Positions 1-12,445 of a stretch of DNA of 64,000 nucleotides are shown here, in pieces; position 1 is the stretch's first letter; every line of letters begins with the position of its first letter. Origin of the DNA: Epiperipatus broadwayi. Its lineage: Eukaryota > Onychophora > Udeonychophora > Euonychophora > Peripatidae. The notes under the pieces are model-generated. The model searched no databases. It worked only from the letters and a program-made list of their open reading frames with translations, and had not been told where the DNA came from. The stretch is taken from the NCBI GenBank assembly GCA_028023455.1, contig JAQFVV010000508.1, positions 92,001-156,000 of the forward strand, given 5' to 3'. The position numbers were made by a program, and so were the translations under genes.

Positions 1-1398
1 AAAATGTCCTTTTAAATACAAGTTTATAAACGAATGATTTTTTCAAGGAAATATATTAAATTTGCATGTAAAAAAAAGTAATAAACAATAAAAGATAGTA
101 ATTTATTTCTAGCCTATAGATGATGATATCAAATTTAATGAAATAAATTTTGTTAAAGATTATACTTAAGCATCCGAATCACTTTTTAAAATATTAAATT
201 TCATTATTATTACATTTTTTAGATTTGATTATACTTTTGTTAAAAATATAAATAAATACAAAATTGCTAACTACATCACTTATCTATTGCAATAAAAATA
301 CTGAATGTAAATTTACACACAAAAAATAAATATATAAACATCAATAAATTATGTGTAAAATAGCATTTTCCAAGTTTACAATATCTGTGAAACTTTATGC
401 TTGTTTATAAATTTTAAATCAAATATTTTTTAATAAAAATAAATATATTCAAATAAAAGCAGAATGAATATTATTACTTGTTTAGTAAAAAGAAATATTT
501 AACAATCATGAAAATAAAATTATAATTAAATAAATTATATGTAAAATAACATTTTAAATTTGGCTAATGTTGAAATGGACAAAATTGGTCACGACTATTG
601 TCTGGTATCTTTGTAAGAACTATTATCAGTCGAAACATATTTCTGTTCTAGATTTTGGCGTCAAAAGTAGGCAAGATTACAACGTGAAAATAATTGATCA
701 CCAAAAATAAAGTACAATATCAATATTTATATATGAATTAACAGTATCATAAATAGGTATTTATTAATTAGCCACTGTAGAGTGCTTAGAGGCACTGTCT
801 TTGTGTAAAAACACAGAATAATATCACTTACACAGCTAAACCTAAGGCGAATACACCACTATGAATGTAGCAGCCATTTATGTGGCCAGGTGATAGCAGT
901 TCAAATGTGGCCATTTCTTCTGTGTCAAATCTATGGCTAATAACAACACTATGATGATAATAGCCATTCAATTGTGCCTAATGGCCTCATGTTCTATGTA
1001 TATTGACAGAGTTTGTATTTTTGCTAGCAATATTTATATACAAAAAATAATAAAATACAAAAATAAAGATTACTTGTGTATAAAATTAGTTAGTTATTGC
1101 AACCAGAGGACTGATTTTCACAGAGAGAAAAAATATATTGTAAAATGGTGGTGTTTAAAAATAATATATTTCACAAATAAAAACCTTATTGGGGGTTAAA
1201 ATATAAGAAAATTTAACCAAACAATTACAAATTTATTTCAATGTACATTAAAAAAAACTGCAATATGTACAAATCAAACAGCACACAGGAAAGCAAACTT
1301 AATTTAAATTTAAAAAATATAATATATGATGAATAACTAAATGTGTATATACAAAATTAGTCTGTGTTCATATTAAAATTTGTATAAACACTGAAATA

Positions 1399-1400
<2 letters not shown>
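1..1400. other. AT-rich region without recognisable gene
   Basis: No coding region, RNA gene or known repeat is recognisable. Short frames such as an 88-codon one near 933-1199 have no domain and a low-complexity composition. At 842-1000 there is a weak imperfect local repeat (phrases like 'acactatgatg' and 'agccatt' recur about 90 bp apart). Confidence 0.5.

Positions 1401-1441
<41 letters not shown>
1401..1441. repeat. (TA)n microsatellite
   Basis: An uninterrupted alternating TA tract of about 40 bp, one of a dozen such tracts in the window. Confidence 0.95.
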
Positions 1442-1444
<3 letters not shown>

Positions 1445-1755
1445 TTAAAGAGTATAATTAGTGCAAACTAAAATAAACATATACATACTGCAGTTTGTTT
1501 GTTTTTAATGTACATTAATTTAAACTTAATATAGGTACTCAGACTTTCAAGATTTTCACATCTATTGAATCCATCTTACACAACTGATACACATGATCAC
1601 ATACATGTAAAAAGGGTAAATGATCTCCAATATACTTATTTTATGCTGAACCAATTGACGAATGCTTTTTCACCACAAAATACATATATTGTAGATTATT
1701 TATTTTTCCACATATATGTGGTCATGTGTATCAGTTATATAAGATGGATTAGATA

Positions 1756-1800
1756 ACTTTGGAGAATTTGAAAGCCTGAATTCAAGGATATATATAATAA
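1756..1800 (+). repeat. SINE-like fragment, copy 1
   Basis: The phrase 'tttgaaagcctgaattcaag' is close to 'tttgaaagtctgagttcaag' at 48,270-48,290 and to a third copy near 48,792. In all three copies 'ataacttt' or 'atagttgt' precedes it and a TA tract lies nearby. The phrase ends like an RNA polymerase III B box (GWTCRANNC type), so a degraded tRNA-derived SINE head is possible. No A box is convincing. Confidence 0.4.
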
Positions 1801-1817
1801 TGATATAGTGTCATGGA

Positions 1818-1872
1818 CTAAGGATGTCCTACATATATATATATATATATATATATGTAGGACATCCTTAGT
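1818..1872. repeat. (TA)n-centred perfect hairpin
   Basis: The 17 bp arm 'actaaggatgtcctaca' at 1818-1834 is followed by a TA tract and by its exact reverse complement at 1856-1872. A second TA tract fills about 1880-1920. Confidence 0.9.
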
Positions 1873-1878
1873 ATATGT

Positions 1879-1922
<44 letters not shown>

Positions 1923-2271
1923 AACATGTCAATTGATAAAAACTAGATATTACATGTAATAAAATCACGTCCTTTAACATCTTCGAAAATCTACACTGTA
2001 TTCAAAGTTAAATAGTATATTGATAAAATATTTAATTTTACTATCTATCTTTTTCTAGATTGTTTAATGTAAGATGACAGAATGAATTATATTGATTTCT
2101 ACACTCACATCTAATTTTATTCCATTACTAATCATGGTCTGAGTTATGGTCTACTTAAACCACTAAAATGTGAAGTTATATTTCCTGTGTGTGTGTATAT
2201 ATATAATTTAGCCTTGACAAAAATGATAAAACATTTGGAATGGTATGATAAAACACCATTAGAGAAATGTG

Positions 2272-2273
<2 letters not shown>

Positions 2274-2363
<90 letters not shown>
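2274..2363. repeat. (TA)n microsatellite, ~90 bp
   Basis: An uninterrupted TA tract directly adjoining the R1 inverted pair. Confidence 0.95.
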
Positions 2364-2370
<7 letters not shown>

Positions 2371-2596
2371 CATTAATTAAAACAAAATTGTAATTATAAT
2401 AAATATAATAATTTTAAAGGTAACAAACTATTATAAACAGTCCTTAAATCCACAGAAGTACTTTCAGTTAATTTCATAAACCTGCCTCAACTGCTACTAA
2501 ATTCCATAACAGTTGAGGCAGGTTTAAGAAATTAACCAAAAGTACATCTGTGGATTTAAGTATTGTTTATAATAGTTTGTTACCTTTAAAATTATA
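2364..2596. repeat. R1 repeat, inverted pair (long hairpin)
   Basis: A segment from about 2,413 ('ttttaaaggtaacaaac') reads into its own reverse complement, ending at about 2,594 ('gtttgttacctttaaaa'). The centre is near 2,500 and the arms are about 80-90 nt with a few mismatches. Both arms hold the phrase 'gttgaggcaggtt' or its complement. Single direct copies of the same sequence occur at 17,180-17,335 and 23,400-23,550, so this is a dispersed family (called R1 here) present as a head-to-head pair. Confidence 0.8.
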
Positions 2597-2605
2597 TATA
2601 TATCA

Positions 2606-3614
2606 ATAGATGGCATTCTACCAAAAACACCGTTAAGCATAAGTTTGTTTACATAAACGTCAGAGAGAGCATTCACTATCTCTAACCTTAATTCAACTTT
2701 CAGATCATGATTTTAAACTATTTGTTATCGTCAGTGAAAGACAGGAATAAGAAACTAGATCTAAACACAAACTCTGAGCATTTATGAAACAGTTTCTATT
2801 CAGCTTGCAAGCGTAAATCTTTTAGACATGTAATGTCTTCAAACTCAGCATAGCAAGCCAGATAGCTATATGGGTCTGATCTCAGTTCAGCATCACCACA
2901 TAGTAGAAGCCTCTGCAATATATATCATTGCAAGAAAGACCTCAAGTTTGAAGACATTACATGTCTAAATGATTCATGCTTGCACGCTGAATAGAAACTG
3001 TTTCATAAATGCTCAGAGTTTGTGTTTAGATCTAGTTTCTTATTCCTGTCTTTCACTGACGATAGCAAATAGCTTGAAATCATGATATGAAAGTGGAATT
3101 AAGGTTAGAAATAGTGAATGCCTGCTCTGACATTTATGTAAACAAACTTACACTTGACGGTGTTTTTGGTAGAACGTCACCTATTACCATAAATACAAGT
3201 GTTAGCAAGTTTTTAACTTGTTTTTTTGTTTTTCATAAATGTACCTTTGAGGTCTTTCTTGCAATGATATATTTTGTGGAGGCTTCTACTATGTGGTGAT
3301 GCTGAACTTCATCAGACACATATAGCTATCTGGCTTGCTATGCTGAGTTTGAAGACATTATGTATCTAAAAGATTCACGCTTGCAAGCTGAACGGAAACT
3401 GTTTCATAAATGCTCAGAGTTTAACGTCTTTCACTGACGATAGCAAATAGCTTGAAATCATGATCTGAAAGTGGAATTAAGGTTAGAGATAGTGAATTTT
3501 TGCTCTGACATTTATGTAAACAAACTTACGCTTGATGGTGTTTTTGGTAGAACGCCATCTATTGACATAAATACAAGCATTAGCAAGTTTTTAACTTGTT
3601 TTTTGTTTTTCATA
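2606..3614. repeat. R2 repeat cluster: one inverted and two direct monomers
   Basis: About 2,606-2,945 is an R2 monomer on the minus strand. About 2,946-3,236 is a 5'-truncated plus monomer and 3,237-3,614 a fuller plus monomer. Landmarks are 'gtgtttttggtagaac' (3,162 and 3,539, about 377 bp apart), 'tagctatctggcttgctatg' and the 3' end 'ttaacttgttttttg' running into a TA tract. The minus and plus monomers form arms of about 300 bp that could fold back. No transposase frame is visible. R2 is a label used here, not a named family. Confidence 0.8.
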
Positions 3615-3855
3615 TATATATAATTTTGCTGTAATGTGTATAAATTTGACATACATCAACTTCACAATTAATTCTTGCTTCCATGAATTAATCTATTATG
3701 TATATATCATCAAAACCACAAATTAATTAAACCATTATACTTTTCTTTCCAAATAATAAAAATCATATGCAGCAGCAGTATCTCTGTATACATTAATAAC
3801 AATTATACAAAAATGCTTATTTGAGGTACAATTTTGTTCCCTTTTCCAATGTTAA

Positions 3856-5145
3856 TCATCACTTTTAGCATTAATGTGATGTGGTGCACTGTGACTTATT
3901 CTTATACAGAGTCAGGAATATCTTAGCAATTATGTCCAGAGCAATCTGTTAGCCACTTTGACTTTCCCTTTCCATTCACCACCTCAAGTTTTCTCATATT
4001 CTTCTCTATCCTGCTCCATCCCATTTCCACAATAAACTTTGTCAATTTCATGACCTTTATATCTAAAACCCCTGTATCTTTTCCCAAACCCAGCATAAAA
4101 AACAATAATCCACTTTCTCTATAATAACTTGGTCCATATTTATTCTTCCACAACTTTATTATTTGTACCCTTTTTGCTTTCAGCCATTTACATTCACTTA
4201 ACAGATGCATAACATTTTCTAAGTCTTTCTTACACAACTTGCAGAATAAATCATTCATATTTTTCCATTTATGTGTATATTCTCTTGCTGCTAAACAACC
4301 CATTCAGACCTTAAACAGTGAACTATTTTTCTCACTATTATCATAAATTAGCTCACACCCAATATTCTGTTTACTTCTATAAATATTAAACTCTTTTTAC
4401 TCTCCATGCTAGCTTTCCATCTCTTCAATTTTCTATTCTTTATTAATGCATCTATTCTTCTATTCCATTTATTAACACTATAACACTCAACAATTTTCCT
4501 AATACAATCTTCCCACCTTTTGTATAAGTATACTGACATAAATTCTTTATTTAAATCTTTTGCATATCACATTACCTTTCTGACTCATCTTGGTGCCTAC
4601 TCTTTATTCATAACCCAATGAAATATTATTTTGGCTTTTTTTTTATCATCCATAAAGTGCAATTTACCAAACATTTTCATTTTGCTTTTTCCGTCTCTCA
4701 TGTAAAATTTGACCATCCCATTTCTCCTTGAATTGTCTCCTTTGCTGTCCACACTTCCACATCTAATGCATGTCTTTTTACTTCTCTTTGTACTTTTTCT
4801 AAGTAATTTACCACCACTTTACTAACACATAATGCATCATTACCATATGTTAACACTGGTACTGCCACTACTTTCCATACAATTCTAGCTGCATCATATT
4901 TATTGTACAAGAACACTGTTAGTTTCTTTATAATTTTTTTCTTTGCATTGCTTCATTTATCAATTTATTCTCTCATTCATCCAAGCAATTTCTCTTATTA
5001 TTTATGATAATTCCCAAATAGTTATAGCTATTTACCACTCTTAATTTATAAACCCCAGAAAAAAATATTTGTCTTCTCTTTCCCCACTATTAATCATCAT
5101 TACTTTTGATTTTTCTTTACGAATGTTAATCCACATCTCTTTACC
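3856..5145 (-). pseudogene. LINE-alpha copy 1: reverse transcriptase C-terminal half, degraded
   Basis: This is the 3' part of a non-LTR retrotransposon polyprotein. From 5,140 downwards the reading gives the RT thumb (motifs like VNSYNYLGIIINN), then at 4,916-4,698 a block with ARIVWKVVAVPVLTYGN and ETIQGEMGWSNF, typical of LINE proteins after the RT core. At 4,539-4,348 and 4,303-3,923 it continues to a C-terminal zinc-binding motif, CKLCKKDLENVMHLLSEC (Cys-Cys-His-Cys). At least three frame changes and several stops make it a dead copy, truncated at its 5' end inside the RT domain. The 3' tail ends near 3,870 in 'cacatcaca'. Confidence 0.8.
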
Positions 5146-5149
5146 TACT

Positions 5150-5860
5150 TTATGTGATGTGATGCACTGTGGCTTCTCTTTAGACAAAGTCAGGAATCTC
5201 TCAGCAGCTATGCCCAGAGAAACCTGTTAGCCATTTTATATTCCATTCCCCACTCTAAATTTTTCCATGTTCTGCTCCATCCCATTTCCACAACATAATC
5301 TTTGTCAACTGTATAGCCTTTATCTCTAAATTCCCTTAAGCTTTTCCCTAACCCAGTATAAAAACCAATAATCCACTTTCTGTATAATCACTTTTTTCAT
5401 ATTTATTCTTCCATAACTTCATTATTTGTACCCTTTCTGTTTTCAAGCATTTACATTCATATTACAAATGCCTAATATTTTCTATTTTTTTTCTTACAGG
5501 ATTTACAGACTGAATAACTCATATTTTTTTCAATTACATGTATATTCACTTGTTGCTAAAGATCACATTCTAGCCTTAAACAATAAACTACTTTCCTTAC
5601 TATTATCATATATTACCTCATACCTAATATTCGGTTTACTTCTGTATATATTTAAACTCTTTTACTCTCCATACTAGTTCTCCATCTCTCCAACTCCCTA
5701 TTGTTTATTAATAAATCTATACTTTTATTACACTCCTTACCACAATAACACTCAACAATCCTCCTAACATAATCATCCCATCTTTTGTACAAATATACTG
5801 ATATAATTTTTTTGTCCAAATCTTTTGCATACCAATTATTGTAAATAGACTGTCATCTAG
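5150..5860 (-). pseudogene. LINE-alpha copy 2: 3' fragment
   Basis: This is a second, shorter copy of the same family, directly behind copy 1 in the same orientation. Its 3' tail (5,155-5,235) matches the copy 1 tail ('ctcagcagctatgcccagag' against 'cttagcaattatgtccagag'). A shared protein block, VEMGWSR, is preceded by GLGK in both copies. The copy is heavily interrupted by stops. Two adjacent same-strand 3' ends point to separate insertions, or insertion of one next to the other. Confidence 0.75.
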
Positions 5861-6717
5861 TGCTCTGAAATGGTAGTGAAATAACTATAACAATATAAAA
5901 TAGCAGTAAAATAAAATAAAACCTTTATATAGGGTTCCAATATAACTTCAAAAAATTGACTATAATACATATAACTTTATATTATAGTATAATTTTTCAT
6001 TTATTTTTAATTTACTAGTTGTTAATTAAATTTATTGACCTTTTATAAATATTCATACAACTACTTAAGTTGTTGTGATAAAATATGTTTAATATATCTG
6101 TCTTCTTTTTGAATCTTTAATGTAATTATAGATTAACATTTTGTAGCATTTATTTTGTCCACATAATAAGTAATGAATGTATAAAATGGATTTATCATTT
6201 TGTCTATTAATTGCATTATGTTATTTGGCTCTTACCCCTAAAAGTTTTTCTGTATGACTGTTGTAAATCATATTGCAATAGTAACAGATAATTTTATCTA
6301 CAATTCTTTTTTTTTTGGGATTTTGAGTCATCTCTTAATTTATATTTATCTAGTAACTCATCCAGTCTTTACCACTCAACAATTCAATATTTATATGCTT
6401 ATTAATATAATTTTTATGTTTTATTAATATATTATAAATTTTGGTTAAATATGAAAGTTTGATTCATGACTTATCTGAATTATTGTCGTATCATCATTAT
6501 AATCATTTTTCATAGAGATGTTATTATTCACTATAGATTTTTAGAATTAAAAAAAATATATATTTTTAATAGCTTTAGGGTTATATTTGTAAACTAAACC
6601 TAATATAATTTAATAAAATGATTCTTTTGCGAATGAGCTACATTTTTTTGTGTATTATATTTATAATTTTTATATTTAAATTTTATTAGCTGTCATCTTT
6701 TGTATTCATGCTTGTTG

Positions 6718-6720
<3 letters not shown>
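5861..6720. other. AT-rich region, nothing recognised
   Basis: No coding frame, structural RNA or repeat copy is recognisable in this stretch. Confidence 0.5.
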
Positions 6721-6792
<72 letters not shown>

Positions 6793-6990
6793 TCTAGCTC
6801 TATCGTTCAATTATGATAGCAAATTAGCTTGAAATCAGCTGATCTGAGGGTGGGCAAATGAAAGAGATAGTCAATTCTGACTCTTTTGTCATTTATGTAA
6901 ACAAATATACACTTGTTCGGTGGTTTTGGTAAAATGCCATCTATTGATTATAAATACAAGTGATAGCAAGTTACATGATTATAACTTGTT

Positions 6991-7041
<51 letters not shown>
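6721..7041 (+). repeat. Partial R2 monomer between two (TA)n tracts
   Basis: TA tracts fill 6,721-6,790 (interrupted by 'gagc') and about 6,996-7,041. Between them lies a plus-strand R2 3' part with recognisable 'agcttgaaatcagctgatct', 'catttatgtaaacaaa' and 'cttgtttttcatata'. It is more diverged than the copies at 7.3-8.7 kb. TA tracts flank it at both ends. Confidence 0.75.
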
Positions 7042-7042
<1 letters not shown>

Positions 7043-7285
7043 AATCATAGTAAAAATCACATAAATTATATTATTTTAGAAGTACTTTTGACTATACATC
7101 TTGTAGTTTTTATCAACTATGTAACAGTGAATTATCAAAACAAGACAACCTTTCACAATACCCATAATTTAATTTAGGTCTCCCACAATTCTGCTTTTAA
7201 CATTTGATGATTGACAATTCATTAACATTTGACGATTTCTTGAAATCAATGTAGTTTCTTTTATTTTATGTTTATTGTGGCGATA

Positions 7286-8722
7286 ATATATAGGTCAACA
7301 GATGGTGTTCTACCAAAAACACCGTCAAGCGTATGTTTACATAAAAGTCAGAGCAAGTATTCACTATCTCTAACTTTAATTCCACTTTCAGATCATGATT
7401 TCAAGCTATTTGCTATCAACAGTGAAAGACAGGAATTTTAGAAACTAGATCTAAACACAAACTTTGAGCGTTTATGAAACAGTTTCTATTCAGCTTGCAA
7501 ACGTGAATCTTTTAGACACGTAATGTCTTCAAACTCAGAATAGCAAGCCAGATAGCTATATGGATCTGATCTCAGTTCAGGATCACCACATAGTAAAAGC
7601 CTCTGCAATATATATCATTGCTAGAAAGACCTCAAAGGTACATTTATGAAAAACAAAAAAACAAGTTAAAAACTTGCTAACGCTTGTATTTATGTCAACA
7701 GATGTCATTCTACCAAAAACACCATCAAGCATATGTTTATATAAACATCAGAGCAAGCATTAACTATCTCTAAGTTTAATTCCACTTTCAGATCATGATT
7801 TTAAGCTATTTTCTATCATCAGTGAAAGACAGGAATTTTAGAAACTAGATCTAAACACAAACACTGAGCGTTTATGAAACAGTTTCTATTTAACAAGTTT
7901 TAACTTGTTTTTTGTTTTTCATAAATGTACCTTTGAGGTCTTTCTAGCAATGATATATATTGCAGAGGCTTCTACTATATGGAGATTCTGAACTGAGATC
8001 AGACCCATGTAGCTATCTGGCTTGCTATGATGAGTTTGAAGACATTATGTGTTTAAAAGATTCACATTTGCAAGCTGAATAGAAACTGTTTCATAAATGC
8101 TCAGAGTTTGTGTTTAGATCTAGTTTCTAAAATTCCTGTCTTTCACTGATGATAGAAAATAGCTTGAAATCATGATCTGGAAGTGAAATTAAAGTTAGAG
8201 ATAGTGAATGCTTGCTCTGACGTTTATGTAAACATACGCTTGACGGTGTTTTTGGTAGAACGCTATCTGTTGACATAAATACAAGCGTTAGCAAGTTTTT
8301 AACTTGTTTTTTGTTTTTCATAAAAGTACCTTTGAGGTCTTTCTAGCAATGATATATATTGCAGAGGGTTCTACTATGTGGTGATGCTGAACTGAGATCA
8401 GACCCATATAGCTATCTGGCTTGTTATGCTGAGTTTGAAGACATTACGTGTCTAAAAGATTCACATTTGCAAGCTGAATAGAAACTGTTTTATAAACACT
8501 CAGAGTTTGTGTTTAGATCTAGTTTCTAAAATTCCTGTCTTTCACTGATGATAGCAAATAGCTTGAAATCATGATCTGAAAGTGGAATTAAAGTTAGAGA
8601 TAGTGAATGCTTGCTCTGACGTTTATGTAAACATACGCTTGACAGTGTTTTTGGTAGAACACGATCTGTTGACATAAATACAAGCGTTAGCAAGTTTTTA
8701 ACTTGTTTTTTTGTTTTTCATA
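7286..8722. repeat. R2 fold-back array: two minus monomers facing two plus monomers
   Basis: About 7,286-7,660 and 7,660-7,890 read on the minus strand, and about 7,893-8,316 and 8,317-8,722 on the plus strand. The plus monomers repeat with a period of about 400 bp ('tacctttgaggtctttctag' near 7,927 and 8,327). The turning point at about 7,890 is 'aacaagttttaacttgtt', itself self-complementary. Arms of up to several hundred bp could form a large cruciform. No protein is encoded: the 64-codon frame at 8,127-8,321 is simply R2 read on the other strand. Confidence 0.85.
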
Positions 8723-10770
8723 TTGATATATATGATGATCTTCTAATTGTATTAAAAATATTGTAATTACATAAAAAGTAACATAAGCCATCATTAATTG
8801 TAAATAAAATAGCATTATATATTTCTGTGAACTGAAAGGAATCGATTGATAGATGTATTAGACCTTCTCTACATATAAATAATGAATTATTAAAAAAAAT
8901 TGAAACATTTATTGTATAATTATTAAAAAAAATTAGAAATTATTAGAATTAGAAATAATTCCTTCCTGTGCTTACAATCTAAATGAGTTTGATACTTATC
9001 AATTTTTAGAAACTTATTACTCCTATACTGTAACCTTACAGATGCTTATTATATATTTAAAATGGAAAAAAATAATACTGGCTTTATTTTATATAGTTAA
9101 GAAAGTATATTCATTGCTCTCATTGGTTATATAGCATCTTCGATATTAAATATCATGTTTAATTGTCTCTCATATTAAAGCTTAAGAGAAAATGTATTTT
9201 TATAAATAATTTTTGGATGATTTCTCAAGCAGGTTATATGATCAATGCTTGTATTAAAATATATATCCTTATTTTTATTTTTATTGAGGAATAATGTTGT
9301 TGAATTATATAAACATATAAAAGTACTCACACACATAAAATAACTAATTTAATATCAAAATATAGAATAGAATTATAAATCTAACATTACAACACTAAAA
9401 TATTTTAAAGTGAATCAATTATATTTAGATTAGATTTGCATTTATATACCAAACAAACAGGTTATACGTTTTATATTTTGTTTGCGTGTGCGTGTATAAA
9501 AGCTTATGTATTTAGATTTAGCAAAAACTGATTCAGTTTGCTGGAATATTTATTAAATTATAAATTATTTATTTAAGAAATCAAATAAATATCTGATAAC
9601 TTTATAGTTTTATTATTTATTCATTTTAAATATATATTTGCAATATTATTTTAAAATCCAAAAATACAAGTAAAGTAATTGAAAGATGTGGAATATTATT
9701 TGTTTTCTAATCATTTTTAAACATTGTTCATAAAGTTTTGCCATGTTATTTTAAAATATTATCATCTATTATTTTGCCCAGCAATAACTTTGATGATGTC
9801 TTCCAATATTTCCTGGAAAACCAAAAAAAAAACAATACCTAATGGGAAATATATTGTATTTAGGCAACTTCTGATCAAGTGGGTATAAAAGCTGAAGTTT
9901 GAAAAATCCAGACAGTCACACAATTTTTATTACAGTCAGAACCTAAATACGTGCAATATTTTTAAATAGTCATTTTGGTTGCCATCTACATTATGATTGG
10001 CTAAACTTATCAGTTAGGCATTTTGTCTTTGTTGGTGAAAAATGACTTCTGCTCATTATGCTAAGGAAAGGAAGAATCTCAACAAATAAACCAAAAGGCA
10101 TCATTGAATAAGTAATTAATTAATTATTTATTTTAAAAAAAAAAAAAATTATACAGTCAACTCTTAGTGAAAATGGGATGAACTGATTTATGGAATGCTT
10201 TCTTGCTACTTTAATAATAAATTTCTGAACTTTCTCAATTGAAAGTAATAAGATCAATGATATAATTGGAAACAATATTTTTTATTAATGTCAAATAAGT
10301 TAGTGATGTTTATTTTTAAAATATGATAAAATAATCGTTCGTTTATTACAGGACAAAATGCATATTCATCTCGATGTTGTGAATTTGTCTCACATTTATT
10401 TATGGAAGAAAAACATTAAATAGTAATTTTTCAACTGAAATATAAATCCATAAATGTGCTCACTTGGAGAAACACTGAACTTTAATTCAAAAATTAATGG
10501 AAATCATATTGTTATGGATTATCAACACCAAATATTTAAATAACCTTTAAATGGATAATGAATTATGAAAGGCAAAATTTAAATGCCACTCCTGAATTAT
10601 AAATTATCAAAGCAGATATTGTCGAATATAGCTCATGTTGGATTAACTAGAGTGCTTAATGAAGTTATTAATCTTTTTTTCTGGGTCCAGAAAGGATTAT
10701 ATTACAAAAATGAAATTAATTGTGCAAAAAACTGACTGATTATTTAATGCATTATACTATAATTGTTTCT

Positions 10771-10812
<42 letters not shown>

Positions 10813-11340
10813 GTCATCATAATAATAATAATAATAATCGGCATCATCATCATTATCTATTATTACTATTATTATTATTAACCCTTAAACCGCTAATTAA
10901 ATCATTGGTTGTATGAGGTAAAAATAAAATCTTTTAATTGGCCAACTCACAAACTGAAGACAAAGCCTATTGTTAAAACATATTTGCCTATAATATTAAA
11001 TTCAACTCAGATACGTTTATAAAAAGTATATAATTAATTTTTCAGGTCATGAAGAAAACGAAAGTTCTTTCAAAAATAAATTGCTATTTATTTATTCTAA
11101 GATATTCTATATCGGCAACATAAAAGTTATAATGTAAACAAAAAGATCGACTTTTACGTTATAGAAAAGTAAATATTTCTTTTTACTACATCTTCAATAT
11201 ATTTACTTAAATCTTCAATATTTTTCGAAAATAATTTTGTTTTTTTATTATTCTCTCTGAAAATTATGTTTAATTTCCATAAATATTATTTAATAATAAT
11301 TTAAATCGTATTCGAAATGAAAATCTCAGCGTTTTTCTTT
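8723..11340. other. AT-rich region; one (ATC)n tract, no gene recognised
   Basis: The only clear feature is a compound (ATC)n/(AAT)n microsatellite at about 10,774-10,880. A 'tataaaag' box lies at 9,884-9,891 with no credible gene downstream. Confidence 0.5.
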
Positions 11341-11377
11341 ATTTTCTTTGATCAGGCAGTTTCTTTGTTCTTTCCAG

Positions 11378-11630
11378 CCAATCAGAATGTCTTTTTCGGC
11401 TGAGAGCATGCTAAGAACCAATCACAAATAATGTTCCTTCTTTGTTTAGGTTTAAATGCGTTTTTTTTTATTTTTTACTTCTAAAATAAATCGGAAGATG
11501 TCACCATCGTACAGAACTTTTAAAAACGAATTAAATACGTATTTAACGAATTTTATCGTATAAAAACGAACTGAGTTAGAGTGATTTTAGATGTCGACGA
11601 GGAGTCTCGTCGAGCGCGGGAAAAGGGTTA
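11378..11630 (+). promoter_or_regulatory. Possible promoter with CCAAT boxes, TATA box and E2F-like site
   Basis: CCAAT pentamers lie at 11,378-11,382 (agccaatcag) and 11,418-11,422 (aaccaatcac), and 'tataaaaa' at 11,559-11,566. An 8 bp hairpin ('tcgacgag' / 'ctcgtcga', loop 'gagt') sits at 11,594-11,613, followed at once by 'gcgcgggaaaa', which reads as an E2F-type TTTCCCGC site on the other strand. CpG is locally more frequent than around it. No coding exon is recognisable downstream, so the call rests on motif clustering only. Confidence 0.25.
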
Positions 11631-11639
11631 ATGTAATAA

Positions 11640-12445
11640 ACATTCCTCAAATATTACAATGCTCATGTCAGATAACATTTTTATTTAATATTATTATTTG
11701 TGATAGTGAATGTGATTAAATGTAATTTACCTTAGGTTTAGGTTCTATGTATGAGAGTAAGCATTAAATTTATATTATCCTGTGCTATATTCCAAATATT
11801 ATACCTTTAATCAGTTCTTAGTTTTAATCTGAAAGTTAAATAAAGTTAATCATACTTATTTAGATGAGTTTATTTTAAAGAATATTTTATGCATCAGTTT
11901 TATATATTAGGATTATTTTTACTGCTATATTCTATGTAACAAGATATCCTAATGATCTAGTTATTGTTAGTGTGGTAGCACTCCTAATGTTTAAACCTGC
12001 AAATGAATCTAGAAAAAGATCTTGAAGTCATATATGTCCGATATGTTAAATATTATTTAGGTATGCTAAGCAATGATTGTATTTGCCTTTTTTAAAGGAG
12101 TGAAAACTTCTCCAGCGTTATTAAGGGTGGCTGATTAATAAGTGATTAGTTAGTGAAACAAACTAATTAAGGATGATGTAGAGCATTTGCCATCAATTGT
12201 GAAAATAATGATTATTATCCTCCAATATTTGAATTGTGAATTTTTTTTAAAAGTAATAAACAATCTAATCTTATTTAAATTAGTGTCCTAGAAACACTGC
12301 AGATAAGACACTTTTCATTTCAAATTAGGTTTAGGAAACACATATTACTATTTATTGGACATTATATATAATTTTCTTATTATTATTATTCATTTTTATC
12401 AATTATTTTATATGATAAAATAGAATAATTGTTAATTTTTTAATA
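11640..12445. other. AT-rich region, nothing recognised
   Basis: No coding frame, repeat or RNA gene is visible up to the left breakpoint of the tandem duplication. Confidence 0.5.

Noticed and set aside
2187-2393. Frames of alternating Tyr-Ile (also at 6.9, 17.0, 23.2, 39.6, 48.6 and 49.9 kb)
   Set aside because: Translations of (TA)n tracts.
9884-9891. 'tataaaag' as a gene promoter
   Set aside because: A single TATA box in AT-rich DNA with no exon-like or coding sequence downstream is not enough to call a promoter.
10774-10822. CRISPR-like or satellite array
   Set aside because: The (ATC)n tract and the other short tandem arrays in this window have no spacer-repeat structure.
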